Both the position numbers and the translations under genes were made by a program. A stretch of DNA of 64,000 bases, from the NCBI RefSeq assembly GCF_000264995.1, contig NW_006767438.1:186001-250000 (forward strand), in the 5' to 3' direction. How positions within the stretch are numbered: the first letter of the stretch is position 1; each line of letters begins with the position of its first letter. The notes beneath the pieces are model-generated. The model worked only from the letters and a program-made list of their open reading frames with translations, was not told where the DNA came from and did no database searches. This document shows, piece after piece, positions 35,162 to 47,899 of this stretch. This stretch comes from Punctularia strigosozonata HHB-11173 SS5 (lineage: Eukaryota > Basidiomycota > Agaricomycetes > Corticiales > Punctulariaceae).

Positions 35162-36128
35162 ATGATCGCGAACGCGGTTGTGCTCCTCGGTGCGCTTCTC
35201 GCCGGAATCAATCTTGCATTTGGTTGAGTGCGTGCCGCCAGATCTCGATACCATTGTCACTGACCGGCTCTGGACACCGTAACGCAGCATCTCGGTGAGC
35301 TGCTTTGCCGCGTTACAAGGACTGGTTTCGAACGAGGATGCGTCCTCATGCTTGAACGCGGTCACGCTGGTCAGGCTTCTGACAAACACCACCGAATCGT
35401 TCGTTGGTCCCATTGACTCACGGGTGACCGGCATGTGTCAAGATGCGCAGGGCAGCAACAGCACGCTCAGTTCGATCGTCGCGAATGTCACGAGCGGATG
35501 CTGGGGGGACCTTGAAGGTCTTGGTTTATCCGGCTTGAATAGCTCCAGCTTTGTGAGCATCATGCAAGATGCGTACCCCACCGTTAGACAGATCGCCTGC
35601 CTCGAAGAGTACGTTCCTTCAGAACTTACTTTGCCTGTGACGTTGGCGTTGACCAGGTGGTCATCGTCGTAGTACTCAAAACGACATCATGTGTCTCACC
35701 GAGGAGCTCACAAATATCCAGGTAGTTCTAGGTACGTTCAGCCTCAGTAACCTAGTCTTCAACGCTAGTGGTCTCGCGGCCACACCACCGTCACCAACAT
35801 CCCCATGAACGACAACTGCACACAATACACCAAGGCAGCATACCTCGTCGCGAGCACTCTTGGGCAGCGCGGGGGCCTCTTTACAGCAACAGTATGGCTC
35901 CGACTTTACAGGTACGCCTTTCTCGCTCGCGCGATCTGTGCTGAGGTATCTCATGCGACGCTCTATGTGAGCGCACATACAGATGGACCAATACACACAG
36001 ACGTCGTGCCCATTGCATCCAGTGCGAGTGCCAAGAGCGCAGCGTCACCAGTCATGCTTAAGGGCGGGCTTCTGAACATTTTCCGGTCTGTTGTCCTGGC
36101 TGCTTTCGCCGTCGCCACCCTCAGTTAA
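35162..36128 (+). CDS. Secreted, probably GPI-anchored basidiomycete protein of unknown function
   Basis: ATG 35162 opens a signal peptide (MIANAVVLLGALLAGINLAF). After an intron the mature part reads CFAALQGLVSNEDASSCLN, ESFVGPIDSRVTGMC, TLSSIVANVTSGC and RQIACLEE. Later exons give MCLTEELTNIQ and NCTQYTKAAYLVAS, and the end is a Ser/Ala linker with a hydrophobic tail (SVVLAAFAVATLS). Spaced cysteines, N-glycosylation sites and the C-terminal hydrophobic tail match a family of small secreted/GPI proteins common in mushrooms, with no known activity. Some middle junctions (35610-35800, 35880-36030) are not fixed, and one exon could be out of frame. Confidence 0.7.
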
Positions 36129-36695
36129 GATCTACCGTGTAACCCTCATTGCTGACACAACCAGTGAGGTTGAATCGAGTATAATCATAACTCAGGATAG
36201 TCTCTTCTAGCGATGTGGGTATATCTACGGTAGAGCTGCGTGGTGTAGTGCCCTCGCGCGTATCGGAGCACTGATCCTGAGAACCGCGTTACACGTCCTT
36301 GTCTCGTGCACGTCCACACGTCTTGCTTCTGCTATCGCGGTCGTCGTCGGCCCGGCTTTCGGGCCCAACAATGTATCGTGCTTGCGCTCACTCGATGTGC
36401 CCACCGCGTCTCGCACTGGGACAGTCATATGCCGACTCAGATCAGCGACTACCTTCTTCACCTGGCTGTTCTATTCGCGAGCGGATGGCTTCTTGCACGG
36501 AGGAAGCCTGACCCTGTTCTCCTCCTCGGTATCACGAGATGGCAGACCATACGACGGCATGCTCTGGCAGCTGGTGCGATGATGTCGTGATATAGGGCTA
36601 TGTGCACCGAGCGAATATTCGCCGCACTGTCCAGTCCGGATCGCTCGCCTGACGCAACCGCTTCTCGAGGACAGGGATGGGCGGCCCGGAGGGAG
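36129..36695. other. Intergenic before the GH51 gene
   Basis: No supported gene. Overlapping open frames at 36225-36590 look like chance. Confidence 0.4.
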
Positions 36696-36700
36696 TATAA
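36696..36700 (+). promoter_or_regulatory. TATA-like element of the GH51 gene
   Basis: TATAA within gagtataagt, 75 bases before ATG 36771. Confidence 0.4.
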
Positions 36701-36770
36701 GTCCGTGAGGTGAGCAGGCGTCGCCGCTCTAATCAACTTTGATTTCGCGTGCTGATCGACGTATTCTGAG

Positions 36771-39700
36771 ATGACTAGAGGGCTGCATGCGCTTATACCC
36801 TTGCTTGCGTTAGCTGCACAAGCATGGGCTGCGACTGTCGTGGTGGTCAATGGGACCGCGAGCCATCCTATCCCATCCACCCTCTGTTCGTAAATGTCGA
36901 AACTATCGTCACCACATCTGACGGCTCTTATCCCACAGACGGCCAAATGTTCGAGGTCTGTATATCAATGTGCGCACATGTACTACGTCACTAACAATTG
37001 GATGGACCTTCGACAGGATATAAACGTGAGTCACGCTCGGAGCATTCTACCCAATTTTGCGCTAAGGAACTCTTCTGCCGCACATCTAGCACGTACGCTG
37101 GATCTGCCTCGCACTCATCCCCCTAACCATTGAACACCTGCTTATAGAGCGGCGACGGAGGCTTATATGCGGAACGTGGGTAGCAATGCTCGCGTCCGTC
37201 GCACATGTAGCTCATGCCTCATTCAGTCCTACAAAATCGAGCCTTCCAGCAGGTCACGGCTGGTGCGTGTATATATCGCGTGATAGCTGTTCGCAAGTTC
37301 ATCGTAACTGCCGCAGGCACATCTGCCGCATTGACTGCATGGTCGGCGGTCGGCGACGCAACCATCGCCGTCCTCGCCGATTCCGACCCGGTTTCCTCAG
37401 CCCTTCCTAACTCGTTGCAATTAACAATCCCCTCGGCATCGTCTGGTTCAGTAGGGTTTGCTAACTCCGGATACTTTGGTTGGTGCTTTCTCACTTGTCC
37501 TCGGCCGCGCTTCCTCATGCTCTTGCTTCTATCACAGGAATCAAGGTTGACTCCAGGTCCGATCGACGCATTCGTTCCTACATATCAAATACACTGACAA
37601 ACAGCGCACAGTTGGACGTACAACGCCTCATTCTTCTTCAAGGTTCCGACTGTCCTGGACACGGACCTCGTAGCCACAGTCGCCCTGCAAACATCGTCTG
37701 GTTCCGTCCTGGCTGCATCCAATGTCACCATCCCCGCGAACCAGACCTCTTGGACGCAAGCGTTCACGACCCTCGCGCCGGCCTCGTCTGCCAGTGATGC
37801 GTCCAACCTGTTCACGGTCACGGTCGACGGTGCGAGTGCAGCGGGCGCAGCGGTTAACTTCGCGATGTTTAGCTTGATGCCGCCGACGTTCAAGGGACGG
37901 GCGAACGGCATGCGAATCGACGTTGCGGAGGTAAGAATCAATAATTGACATGAACTTGCGGTCTGATGCACGATCAGGCACTTGCAGCGATGGGTCCTAC
38001 GTTCTTCCGCCTTCCTGGAGGTAACAATCTTGTATGTGCTCCATATTTCAAGCCGTATAGCTCAGCTAATCATTCACCAGGAGGTGTGATGCACTTTCCC
38101 CTGTCCACTCGTTGATTTGACAACGGTATATATGGACCAGGGTGAGACCATCGCGACAAGGTGGCAATGGAATGCCACCGTTGGCCCGCTCGTGGATCGG
38201 CCGGGTCGTGTCGGTGACTGGGGCTACGTCAATACCGATGGCCTTGGTTTGTACGAGCCTATCTTGTTTCCTGAAGAGTGTTCTGCTGTACTCATAGTGG
38301 TGACAGGCTCGAGTATCTGCTCTGGTGCGAGGATGTCGGCATGGAACCCATCCTGGCAGTATGGTCCGGTAAGACGACGCTCGTCTTCCATCTTTTAGCA
38401 ATCCTGTGATAACCTTTTACAGGCTACGCACTCGGAGGCGAGGCTGTGTCGGAGGGCGACCTCGCGCCTTACATTCAACAGGCCATCGACCAAGCAAGCC
38501 TTCGGATCCGTTGCGCCACGTACACCCGCTGATCGCCTTTCTTCAGATCAACTTCGTCATCGGCGATCCTTCCACATCTGCTGCTGGTATATCTTGGTAC
38601 CCGATCTCAAAAGCCATTTCACTAACTACTTCCTGCGCAGCTGCTCAGCGTTCTTCCCTCGGCCATCCTGAGCCCTTCATCTTACACCACGTCGAGATCG
38701 GAAACGAGGTATATTCTTGTTCCTCCGAGAATGCAGACGCAGGCTAAACTGCACGCAGGACTTCGTTGGGTCTGCGTCTAGCACGTGAGTAAATAGCAAC
38801 CCGCGGGCTGTTCCGATTTCTGACGTACTCATGTTAATCAGGTACGCGTCCTATCGTTGGAGAGATTTCTTCGGCAATTTGAGCGCAACGTTCCCACAAC
38901 TCCGTAGGTCTTCGGTCATACTAGAACGTAACCGGTGGCTAAAATGGAGGTTGTAGGATTCCTTGCCACCACTCGAACGACTGGTCCTGTGCTCACCCCG
39001 AAACCAGAGGAGTACGACGTTCATGTTCGTGTGCTTGCATTCGGATCGGGAGACAATCCGTAATGAGCCTTTCGTAGGTATACCAAACCCCTTCGTGGTT
39101 CGCAACCAACGCGTTCATCTACGATAGCTTTGCTGTAGGTCTTCGAGTCGCTTCCTATGCGATGCCGCTTATGAAAACTCTCCAGCGAGACGGGACGTTG
39201 TACTTCGAGGTGAAATATAGGTTCAATGCCCGTCTCTCGGCCGCCTAACCGACTTGCAGGGCGAATACGCAGCCACCTCCACCAATTCCAGCAATCTCTT
39301 CGGGTCAGCTGACCAAGGTCGTCTCCTGTTCCCTACCATGCAGGGTGCCGCGGGAGAAGCAGGTGCGCTCGATCGCCTCGATGCTTGATCTCGCTCTCAA
39401 CGTGCCGTAGCGTTCATGACCGGCCTCGAAAGAAATAGTGATATCGTTTTCGCCGCATCATATGCGCCCCTGCTACAAGTAGGCACTTTGGGTGAGCGGT
39501 GTAGGAGGGAGGCTGACCAGGTTCATCTTTTAGAACGTAGCTAGCACTCAATGGACCCCCGATCTCGTCAGCTACGAGTATGTTCTCCATGGATTTGACC
39601 GAGGTGAACCTGGCTGATATTGACCTCTCCAGCGCCTTGAACGTCTATTTGTCGACCAGTTACTACGTCCAGAAGGTTCCTATCTTCCGGTCAATATGAC

Positions 39701-40142
39701 AATGTGGTGTAGAAACTAATCACACCTCCGTAGTTGTTCAGCTTGAACCGCGGAGATGAGTATCTCCCGAGCACCTTACCAAGCAGCACCGGCACACTGC
39801 ATTGGAGTGTTACCCGACGCGTTTCGACCTCGGAGATCTTGTTCAAGGTGAGTTATGAGCGTGATCCGCCCGCGGAATTGTACCGAAGGTCCCGACGCTG
39901 CTCAGATATCGAACGCTGGTCCTACAGCCCAAGATCTCAGCTTCCAGCTACCCTTCAGAAAAGTCGCGAGATGGGGCACCGCCGAAGTACTCACCGGCCC
40001 GGCCACGGGCAGCAACACGCCGACGACTGCTGTATCCGACCTCATCGTGCCTGTGAAGAGAATCTTCGCTGTCGAGGGGAAGACGGTCAACTTCACTGCC
40101 CCGGCATTCAGTGTAAGCATTCTGACGGTAGTTGCCCACTGA
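36771..40142 (+). CDS. Secreted GH51 alpha-L-arabinofuranosidase
   Basis: A signal peptide (MTRGLHALIPLLALAAQAWA) leads to VVVNGTASHPIPSTL, then YGQMFE-DIN-SGDGGLYAELLQNRAFQ, the GH51 N-terminal signature. The 5' part is cut into tiny exons: 36771-36885, 36939-36955 (17 nt), 37017-37025 (9 nt), 37148-37175 (28 nt), 37227-37262 (36 nt), then from 37317. A carbohydrate-binding-like beta domain (SLQLTIPSASSGSVGF) follows. The catalytic barrel has FFRLPGGNNLEG, AVWSGYALGG, HHVEIGNE with the acid/base Glu, and YFEGEYAATS with the nucleophile Glu. The C-terminal all-beta domain holds LHWSVTRRVSTSEI and ends FSVSILTVVAH at 40142. The enzyme removes arabinose side chains from arabinoxylan, arabinan or arabinogalactan outside the cell. 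It looks intact, with well over a dozen exons. Confidence 0.93.
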
Positions 40143-40628
40143 TTCTGTATGTGTTCGGACCTCTGGGACAACGAACGTTATCATCAACTGGTTCTTTGAG
40201 GCTTCTGTGTGACAGAGTAGAGCTGCGTCGCTCGCTAACATAACGCAGCTTCACATCGCCGCCGAACGATTGGATTTGTCTGCAGCGCCATTATCAAGCT
40301 GTCACTTGAAATCTCCAGTCCATCGGAGTCTAGGAATCAGCTTGGGTCCGATCTGGACTGTTCTCGACGCGCAGACGCTAGTTGTCATACCATATCCTCA
40401 GCATGATCGAAAAGCTCAGGTTCATCAGAGCGAAACACTTCCATGATGCGTTCGGTGATGCAATGAACACAATTCCTTTCTATATTTGTCTAGCGTACAG
40501 TAGTCATTACGATGATTGTTTTGCAAAACACGACGATGAAGCAGCACAGAAATCAGTCCCAATCCGGATGTGTGTGAGAGAAAGACAAGCCAAGAAAAGC
40601 ACGCGAAGAACAACCCCCCGACTCTCCC
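40143..40628. other. Convergent intergenic region
   Basis: 3' ends of the GH51 gene (plus) and ATP-citrate lyase (minus) face each other here. AT-rich; nothing else is recognised. Confidence 0.5.
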
Positions 40629-43600
40629 TTACGCCATCTTGCCCAACACGCGGGGTTGCGACATGTCCTGCAAGTTGATGAAGATGTCGTCGGCGGGGTG
40701 GCGGTATAGAGGCGCGCGGAGGCGCTTCTGGTCGAGGTGGTGGCCGATGAAGCCGATGCTGCGGCCGAGCACGAAGAGGCCGTTGAGCGTACCAATCTTA
40801 ATGTACTCGTCCGCCTCCTCGGGCGAAAAGGCACCCGAGTCTCGGAGGAGGTCGACGAAGCAGACGGCAATACAACCGTCGACGTTGAGGATGAGCGTGT
40901 CCTTCTTCGAGGTGGTGACCTTCTCGACGGCGAGAGCGTAGTCGAGGAGGCTGTGGCTGGGGAAGTGCTTCTTCACGTAGTCTTTCACGAGCTCGACACG
41001 AAGATCGGGGTTGTTGACGCTCTTGATCTTGTGGCCAATACCGGAGATGAGCTTGTTGTTCTTGCGGCATTGGTCGACGAACTCGCGAGGAGTCAGGCCG
41101 GTGTCGCGCGCCTGCGAGAACATGCTGGCCGCCTCGTCGAGGGCACCGCCGAAGCGGCTACCAATGGTGAGGAGACCAGACGCGAGGGACGAGATGAGGT
41201 CCTTGCCCGCTCGTGTGGTGACGATGGTGTTCATAGCACTGCATGGAAAGTCAGCCACGGTTGCAAGACAGAGTGAGAGAGAACATACCCTGAGACGGCC
41301 GGGCCGTGGTCGGCAGTAAGCATGAGCACCATCTCGATGAACTTGGTCGCCCACGGCGGAAGACGACGCTTGAACCACAGCAAGCTGACGACACCGCCGA
41401 TACCAATCTCCTCCTTGAACACTTGCGAGATGGGCATGCCGGAGTACAGGAGCTCCTGGCCACGCTCGTCGGAGATGGTGGAGATGAACGCAGCAGGCTT
41501 GCGGATGAGGCCGAGCTCCTGCGCCCACTTGTAGTCCATGGGGATGACGGGCGGGTCGCGCTCAGGCTTGGGCACGATGGCGCCGGCGCTAACGAGCTTC
41601 TCGTAGGTCGACTTGAGGGCGATGGGGAGGTCCTCGAACGTCTCGGGGACGATGAATCCGGCGGCGCGCATGGCGCTGTTCTTCGCGTCGGCGGTCTCCA
41701 AGTCCGAGTTCGCCATAGAGCCGGCGTGGCCGAACTGCACCTCGGTGCTGAACATCTTCGCGCAGGTACCGATGGCCCAGGCGACGATAGGCTTCTTGAT
41801 CTTGCCGGACTTGACGGCCTCGATGACGCGGTACTCCTCGATACCACCGACCTCGCCGAGGAGGACGAGCATCTTGCACTCGGGGTCGGCTTCGTAGCGA
41901 AGCAAGTGGTCGATGAAGGTCGAGCCAGGGTAGCGGTCACCACCGATGGCGATACCCTCGTAAGTACCGTTGGTAACGAGCGAGAGGATGTTGTTGAGCT
42001 CGTTGGACATGCCTCCAGACTTGGAGACGTAACCGACCGAGCCAGCGCGGTAGAGCTTCGAGGAGATGATGTTGTCCATCATACTGAAAATCACGTCAGC
42101 GAACGTTCATCGAGAACGGTATATAATATGCATACCCTCCGGAGTTACCGATCCTGAAGCAGCCGGGCTTGATACCACCAACGGTGGCCGGGCCGATAAT
42201 GAGGACGCCCTTCGCCTTCGCGAGGTGAAGGATCTCGCGGGCGTGGCGCTCAGGCACACCCTCGGCGATGATAGCGACGGCCTTGATCTGCGAGTAGCGG
42301 AGAACCTCGAGGGTCGAGGAGTACACGGAACGCGACGAGGCGAAGTTGACCATGACGTCAACATCGGGGTGCTTGTGCACGGCCTCCTCCACACTGGTGT
42401 AAACGGGAAGGAGGGTCTCCTTGGTGCCCCAGTAGAACTTCTGGATGTGGTGACCACCGAAGGGGTAAATCATCGCCGCGACGGAGGGGGTGTCACGGCC
42501 GCACGAGTAGTCAAAGTCGAGCATGCCCTGGATGGCGCGGGGCTGGAGACCGTACACGAAGGAGCGGGTCGAGGCATCGAAGGGACGGAACCAGGGACGG
42601 CCACCGGCGGCAGCCTGGAGGTTGTCGAAGCGAGCGATATTGTCGTTCGCCTGCGTGCGCTCGCCGTCCGCATGGATCTCGCCCACAGTCGCCTCTGCAG
42701 ACGCAGCGCCATCTACGGTTTGCTCGACGGTCTCGTTTGCAGGGGTACCAGGGATAGAGCCGAGGCCAGCGGCGCTCTTGACGCCAGTCTTGATGCCCAG
42801 CGCAAGGGGGACAATCTCGGTGATGTGCGTCTCGGGGCCATAGACCTTGATGGGGACGCCGAGCGACTCGCCGAGGAGGCGCATCGCCTTGAGACCCTCC
42901 TGGTAGTTGGGGCCACCACGGCGGACGTAAATCTTGACCTGATGGTTGATGAGGGGTGTCCTGTACTCCTTCAGAGCGCGGATGATGCCCTTGAAGGTGG
43001 CAGCGACGTTGGTGAAGTTGGCAATACCACCGCCGATGATGAGGATCTTGCCGTCTGGACGGGGCTTGCCGCGGGTGATGAGGTCGATGATCGTCTTGGC
43101 GTACTCGTAGGTCTGACCCTCGGTCGGGGCACCGGAGTATTCACCGTAGTTGGCGAGTTCGTGCGCGAAGCCGTGCGCGGCGATGGCATCGGAGTAGACG
43201 ACGGAGGCACCACCACCGGCGACCATGGTCCAGATGCGGCCCTCAGGGTTGAGCACGGTAAGCTTGAGGGAAGCACCGGTCGACGCATCGAGCTTCTGGA
43301 TGTAAGCTTCCTCCTTGGTCAGGTCACGACCGAAGGGAGCGGGCCAGACCTTTTATGGAATCAGCATCTGCTCCACAGTCGATCAGTAAAAAGCACTCAC
43401 CATGGGTGGGCCGCGGTCAGCGGTGACCTTGCCCTTGGTCGTGGTCGCAGACGGGCCAGTCTCAGCGTAGACGGACAGGTCGCGCGCAATCGCCCACTTG
43501 GGGCCGCATATGCTCTCAGCAGTTTGGTCGAGCTTGGCGGCCATGTCGAGGTAGTGGATGGTCGGGGGCGCGCCGTTGACGCCATCGAGGCAGATGAGAG

Positions 43601-44598
43601 GGTTGATCTCGAGGTAGGCGAAGTGGAGGTCGACGTAGACAGAGTATAGGCGGACGAGGAAGTCGACGAGGGTCTCCTTTTTGTCAGCGGGCACGTGGGC
43701 GAGGAGCTTAGAGGCGATCTCGTCGCGCGAGGGGAAGGGCGCGTTAACGGGGATGAGGAGGGTGAGCGCCTTGGCATCGACATCGCCAATGTCGACACCA
43801 CCTTCGTGGGTGAAGAGGATGAGGTCGCCCTCACGCTGGGAGGTGATGCAGACGTAATATTCGGTGTTGGAGGGGTGCGGGAGGAACGGCTCGAGGATGA
43901 AGTTGTTGAGGGTGCCGGTCACGGACTCGACCTAGCAAGGGAAATAGAGCGCGTCAGTTACCATTTCCGGGGGGTGGATGGAGACGTAAGAGAATGCGGC
44001 AGAAAATCACGTGTGGGGCATTTTACGAGACGCGTAAAGCAGCATCGCGGAAAACGCGTAGGGTGCATGTATGCGCGATGTACGACATTGTGCACGAGGC
44101 AAGTGATAACAAAGATGCGCGTGTAGATAGCGCAGATCGAAAGATCGCAAGAAGCGAGAAGTAGATGGAATGCACGAGACGAAAAAAACTGCTCACCTTC
44201 TGAGGCTTGCCCGCGCGTTGCGCGATCCATTCCTTGGCCTCACTCCAGTCCTTGTTCAGGCACAGGAGACCAGCCTTGCCGCGACGCTTGATGAGCTGGT
44301 CGGGCTTTGCGACGAGCTTGGTGGTGAAGACCCAACTGGGGAGCTGAGAGTCGGGGGTGATCGAGTTGGTCTCGGGATCCCAGGCGACCTGGGCGACCTT
44401 TGGCGAGGGGTAGACGAAGTTGGTCGACACCGTCGCGGTCTTGTCGACGGGCGGGGCGCGCTCGAGCCAGTAGGCCAGCAGCAGCTTGGCGTCGTACTCC
44501 CGGATGGCTGTTCCAGATCGTTTCACGTGTTAGCATACAATGTCGCGTCGAATATCATGAGCGCCGCGCGCGACGGCGGACGTACCCTTGGAGGACAT
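40629..44598 (-). CDS. ACLY: ATP-citrate lyase, single-chain form
   Basis: Six exons (44598-44586, 44507-44197, 43931-43401, 43349-42136, 42083-41289, 41238-40629) close exactly at 1157 residues. The first exon is 13 nt (MSSK). The order of parts is that of animal ACLY. An ATP-grasp/citrate-binding half holds [23 protein letters not shown] and [17 protein letters not shown]. CoA-ligase parts hold [39 protein letters not shown] and [16 protein letters not shown]. The phosphorylated catalytic His (about 809) lies in GHAGSMANS. The C-terminal citrate-synthase-like module holds [15 protein letters not shown] and [10 protein letters not shown]. It makes cytosolic acetyl-CoA and oxaloacetate from citrate for lipid and sterol synthesis. 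Ascomycetes split this into two genes, so the fused form supports a basidiomycete. Confidence 0.98.
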
Positions 44599-46739
44599 GA
44601 TGGGCGGAGGAGGAAGGGATTGGCCGGCTTGCCGTGGTCGGTGCTGGTTTTAACCACAGGCCGCTCCCCATTTTCGGTCTGAGCTTGCGCCCCAATGGTT
44701 TCGGGCGTTCCCACGGTGGTAAGTCGGACGATAATGAGCGACCGTCGGCCAATCGACTCGTCCCTCGCGCCATACCATGCAGAGAAGAACGTAAATCCAG
44801 GCAAGTGGTCGACATAACACGCCTGCCGTCCACCAGCCGCGTGTCTGATCTCGGCGCGACGTTCTGTGAGGTGCCCCAAGTCGATGCGGCCGTCTCTCTC
44901 TCTCTCACACGTCCGCGATCAGCCTCAATCTAATCTCGAACCCGGCGAATTGGGACCTGCGCTCCGCTCTGTGCGGGTCGCGGGCCCATTTTCGTCGACG
45001 ACACCCCCGTTCCTCTGGCCCTCGTATCTCTCCGTGCAGCGAACAGAACGCACGTCGCCCACGCGTTCGCACTCCATGGTCTTGGACGACGCATGGCGAG
45101 CCCGACCGAGAGAGCGTGATTGTCAAGCAATACCATGTGCCGTGAAAACCGGTGTCGTGACCTGCATAAGCCTGCACGGCGTGTCCGGTCGCTATCTGCA
45201 AGATCTCTACCGCATCGGTATTCTGTCTGGCCAGCCGGCGGTCACTCGAGGCTCTCGACGCTCGTCCAATCATAGACGCTGCGGTAGTGCGTATACGCTT
45301 ACGGCCGTCACATACGGCCAGTAGACATGTCCTCTCTGGTTACAACTTCCTAAAAAGGCTATTCTTCGGCGCGGCTATTATGATCCTCTGACGTGCCAAC
45401 CATGGAGCGCCGGGCTCGAGCAACGGAACAGGAGCTCGAGGGTGTCCGGAATCCAGAGCGCTGCCAGGACCGTCAAGACGCAAACATCGTGCGATACTGG
45501 CTCTTGGCTATGGCATCCGTCGTCCGGTCTCGTGCTAGGTGGAACCATTCCTTACCAAGCGTTCGCACCGGGAGCGTCGCCAAGGTGGAGAGTTGTAAAC
45601 ATATCCCCTCGTCTATCCCCACCAAGCATCCCGATAAATCAAAAGCACCAGGCGTCTTCTATCGCCGAGACATGTCTGGGAGCGGAACAAAGCTGTGTTC
45701 CAGGCTCCGAGACATGGCCCTGGCGCGGTCCTGTCTGGTCCTATCCGGAGGACAAAATGGGGACGTCCATCACGATATATTAGGAGCGCACCCTTCTCTC
45801 CCTGCAAGAATCCGATTGCCTACCTGCTCGAGATGATCCATATTTGACGATTCCGCCATTATCACTCGCCTCTGTCCTCGCGACGATCCCGCACCAAACC
45901 GGGCCTGACCACGTTTCTATCCACCGAAGCCAGCATCTCGAAGCCAGGGATCTCCGATCGAGGTCGCTCATTTTGTCTGATTAACTTCTCTTTGAATTTC
46001 AACCGCGTTCAGGTCCGAGGTGTATCGACCTCGGTCGGTACCGGCGGGAGGCCGTCGGAACAAGCCTCACCCAGCCGCTGCCGCCAGCCAACCCGAAGCT
46101 GATGCGGGCCCTGGCACTCAATGGCTTTAGATCGCCGGAGCCATAAGTATCTGATCGCGCGATGGCTCCCCGCCGCTCAACTGAGGGCGTCGGAAGTCCC
46201 CGACGAGCCAGAGCGGTACGGCGCCCCTCTGACAGTTGCACACTGACCGAATCTGAAGCAGCGATGCCAAGGTCGTCGGAACGATCGCGGAGAGAGTGGA
46301 CAATTTCGTGTTTCCGACTCGACGTCCCGGACGCCCATACATTGACACCGACTTCCTGGTTCCCGACAGTACTGGTGTAATCGTTTTGTTTCCATAAAAT
46401 GTCAGGAACACGTCTTTTCTATGATCGTCGCACATTCAAACATGGCTCGGCACGGCTTCGAGGAGTGATACACCAATGCAAACATTTTCCACTACGAGAT
46501 CGTGCGCTGATTGCAAATTTGCCCTCTTCTTCGAAGGTAGAGACCCATTCACGACCATTCACTACCAGCCGATAAGTGGATCATGTCAAGCGCGTTCAAG
46601 AACGACAGCCATCGGCGACAACAAATAGCTAGCTGCTGGGGCGGCAATCTCAATCTCGCATGCGATAATGGCGAGATGATCGGCCTCACCAGGTTGACGT
46701 GTACGGGAGCGATAACTGGCGCAAAGTTGCACCGAATAA
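44599..46739. other. Upstream of ATP-citrate lyase; no supported gene
   Basis: The first few hundred bases should hold the lyase promoter, including CT runs near 44890-44910. Open frames at 45393-45836 and 46127-46435 show no domains. The phrase cgagacatg is repeated at 45667 and 45706 in a locally similar context. I see no gene or mobile element. Confidence 0.4.
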
Positions 46740-47860
46740 AGCACTATGAGTTTCGCGAGGTTTTCGGAGATGATGTAGCCAGGAGATCGAGATGCGTGTT
46801 TGGGAACCCGGTCGCTTTTGATGCGCTGGAAGAGCCACAGGAAGGGGCGTGGCGTAGGGTCCAATCGCACGTCGCGCCCTGGGCGGAACCGCCTGTAGAC
46901 ATGCCGCCGATACGACCACGTATGATGATGGAGCCAAAATCGCCCGGGCCCCAAACCGCTTCAGACGAGCGATCGTACTTGATAATGCCCGGTTCCAAGG
47001 AGGTGCGGTGAGCCGACATGACGATGAAGTATTCGCGGACGATGGAGAAGACGCCGTTGGCACCGCCGATGATGCCGCCGGGTCCTTCGCCGTTCTTGAC
47101 GAGCGATAAGCACGGGTCGCTGCCCGCGGTCCATATATCAGGAGAGCATATGAGATCGTCAGTGATAGTGCCCTTGAGCGGAAGTAGACGACCATAGGGG
47201 TACTAGAACTCCCAGCCAGCGTCTCTCCCAGTAGAGCATTTGTCCTCGAATTCTCCAGGCGTCAGCTCCGTTACTATCGAACCAGTAGGTTGATTATATA
47301 GTGGCTTGATCGACGGTATGAACACAACGTACCATGGTCCACCTTGGTACCCTGGAAACTAACGCCGGGGTTAAACCAATCGACCTGAAAGATTCCCCAG
47401 TCCTCCGTGAAACGGTGTCCACCGATGCCGAGGCTGGGGAGCGAGGGACGTGAACGAGGACACGGTCGTCCATTCCACTCAGTCTCAACGCATCTCAGCA
47501 ATTTCGCAAGCGCCTCCGCACGCTCCGGGGATAGGAGTGACTGACGGCATCGACCAGGAATTGAATATGTCGACACGGGGGATAAGTTGAGGTCCTGCTT
47601 GGCGCATGTATTTGGATTCCGTCGAGAACTGCGATGCTGTAGTCTTTGAGAAGAGCAACGATGTCCTGAGCCGCGTTGTGGGCAGCCGTAGCGGAAGTAG
47701 TCCCGGGGAAGACTCCTATCCATGAAGCTACAGGGCCGAGCTCCATTTGCTTAGGCTTCGCCGTGTCTTCAATATCGTCATCCTCTTCGTCCGCGCGCTC
47801 TTCAGTATCATCGGCGTCTTCCTCGTCCTCGCCCACGACCCGTCTGAAACGGACCATCTA
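46740..47860 (-). pseudogene. Decayed basidiomycete serine-protease-like family member
   Basis: Blocks of a large Agaricomycete family (proteins of ~500 residues with a GDSGS-like motif) appear in order but in clashing frames: SWIGVFPGTTSATAAHNAA with QDIVALLKDYSI, then YMRQAGPQLIPRVDIF, DDRVLVHVPRSPA, GIGGHRFTEDWGIFQVD, NGVFSIVREYF, and GPGDFGSIIIRGRIGGM with GFPNTHLDL. Frames change between LKDYSI and YMRQAGPQ (near 47600) and between RSPA and GIGGHRF (near 47430) without introns to explain them. The middle ~150 residues of the family are missing. The motif that is GDSGS in relatives reads GDFGS (codon 46936-46938), so the presumed nucleophile Ser is lost. Best read as a host pseudogene. 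Confidence 0.65.
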
Positions 47861-47899
47861 CTGTCGTAAAGCAGATCTAGGCAGGTAAGTGAGTCAATC

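Noticed and set aside
42066-43649. 527-codon plus-strand open frame
   Set aside because: Lies wholly opposite the ATP-citrate lyase exons; the high GC at third positions keeps the antisense frame open.
45660-45735. Repeated cgagacatg phrase as a possible tandem duplication
   Set aside because: Only nine bases match exactly and the surrounding sequence differs; too short to call a repeat.
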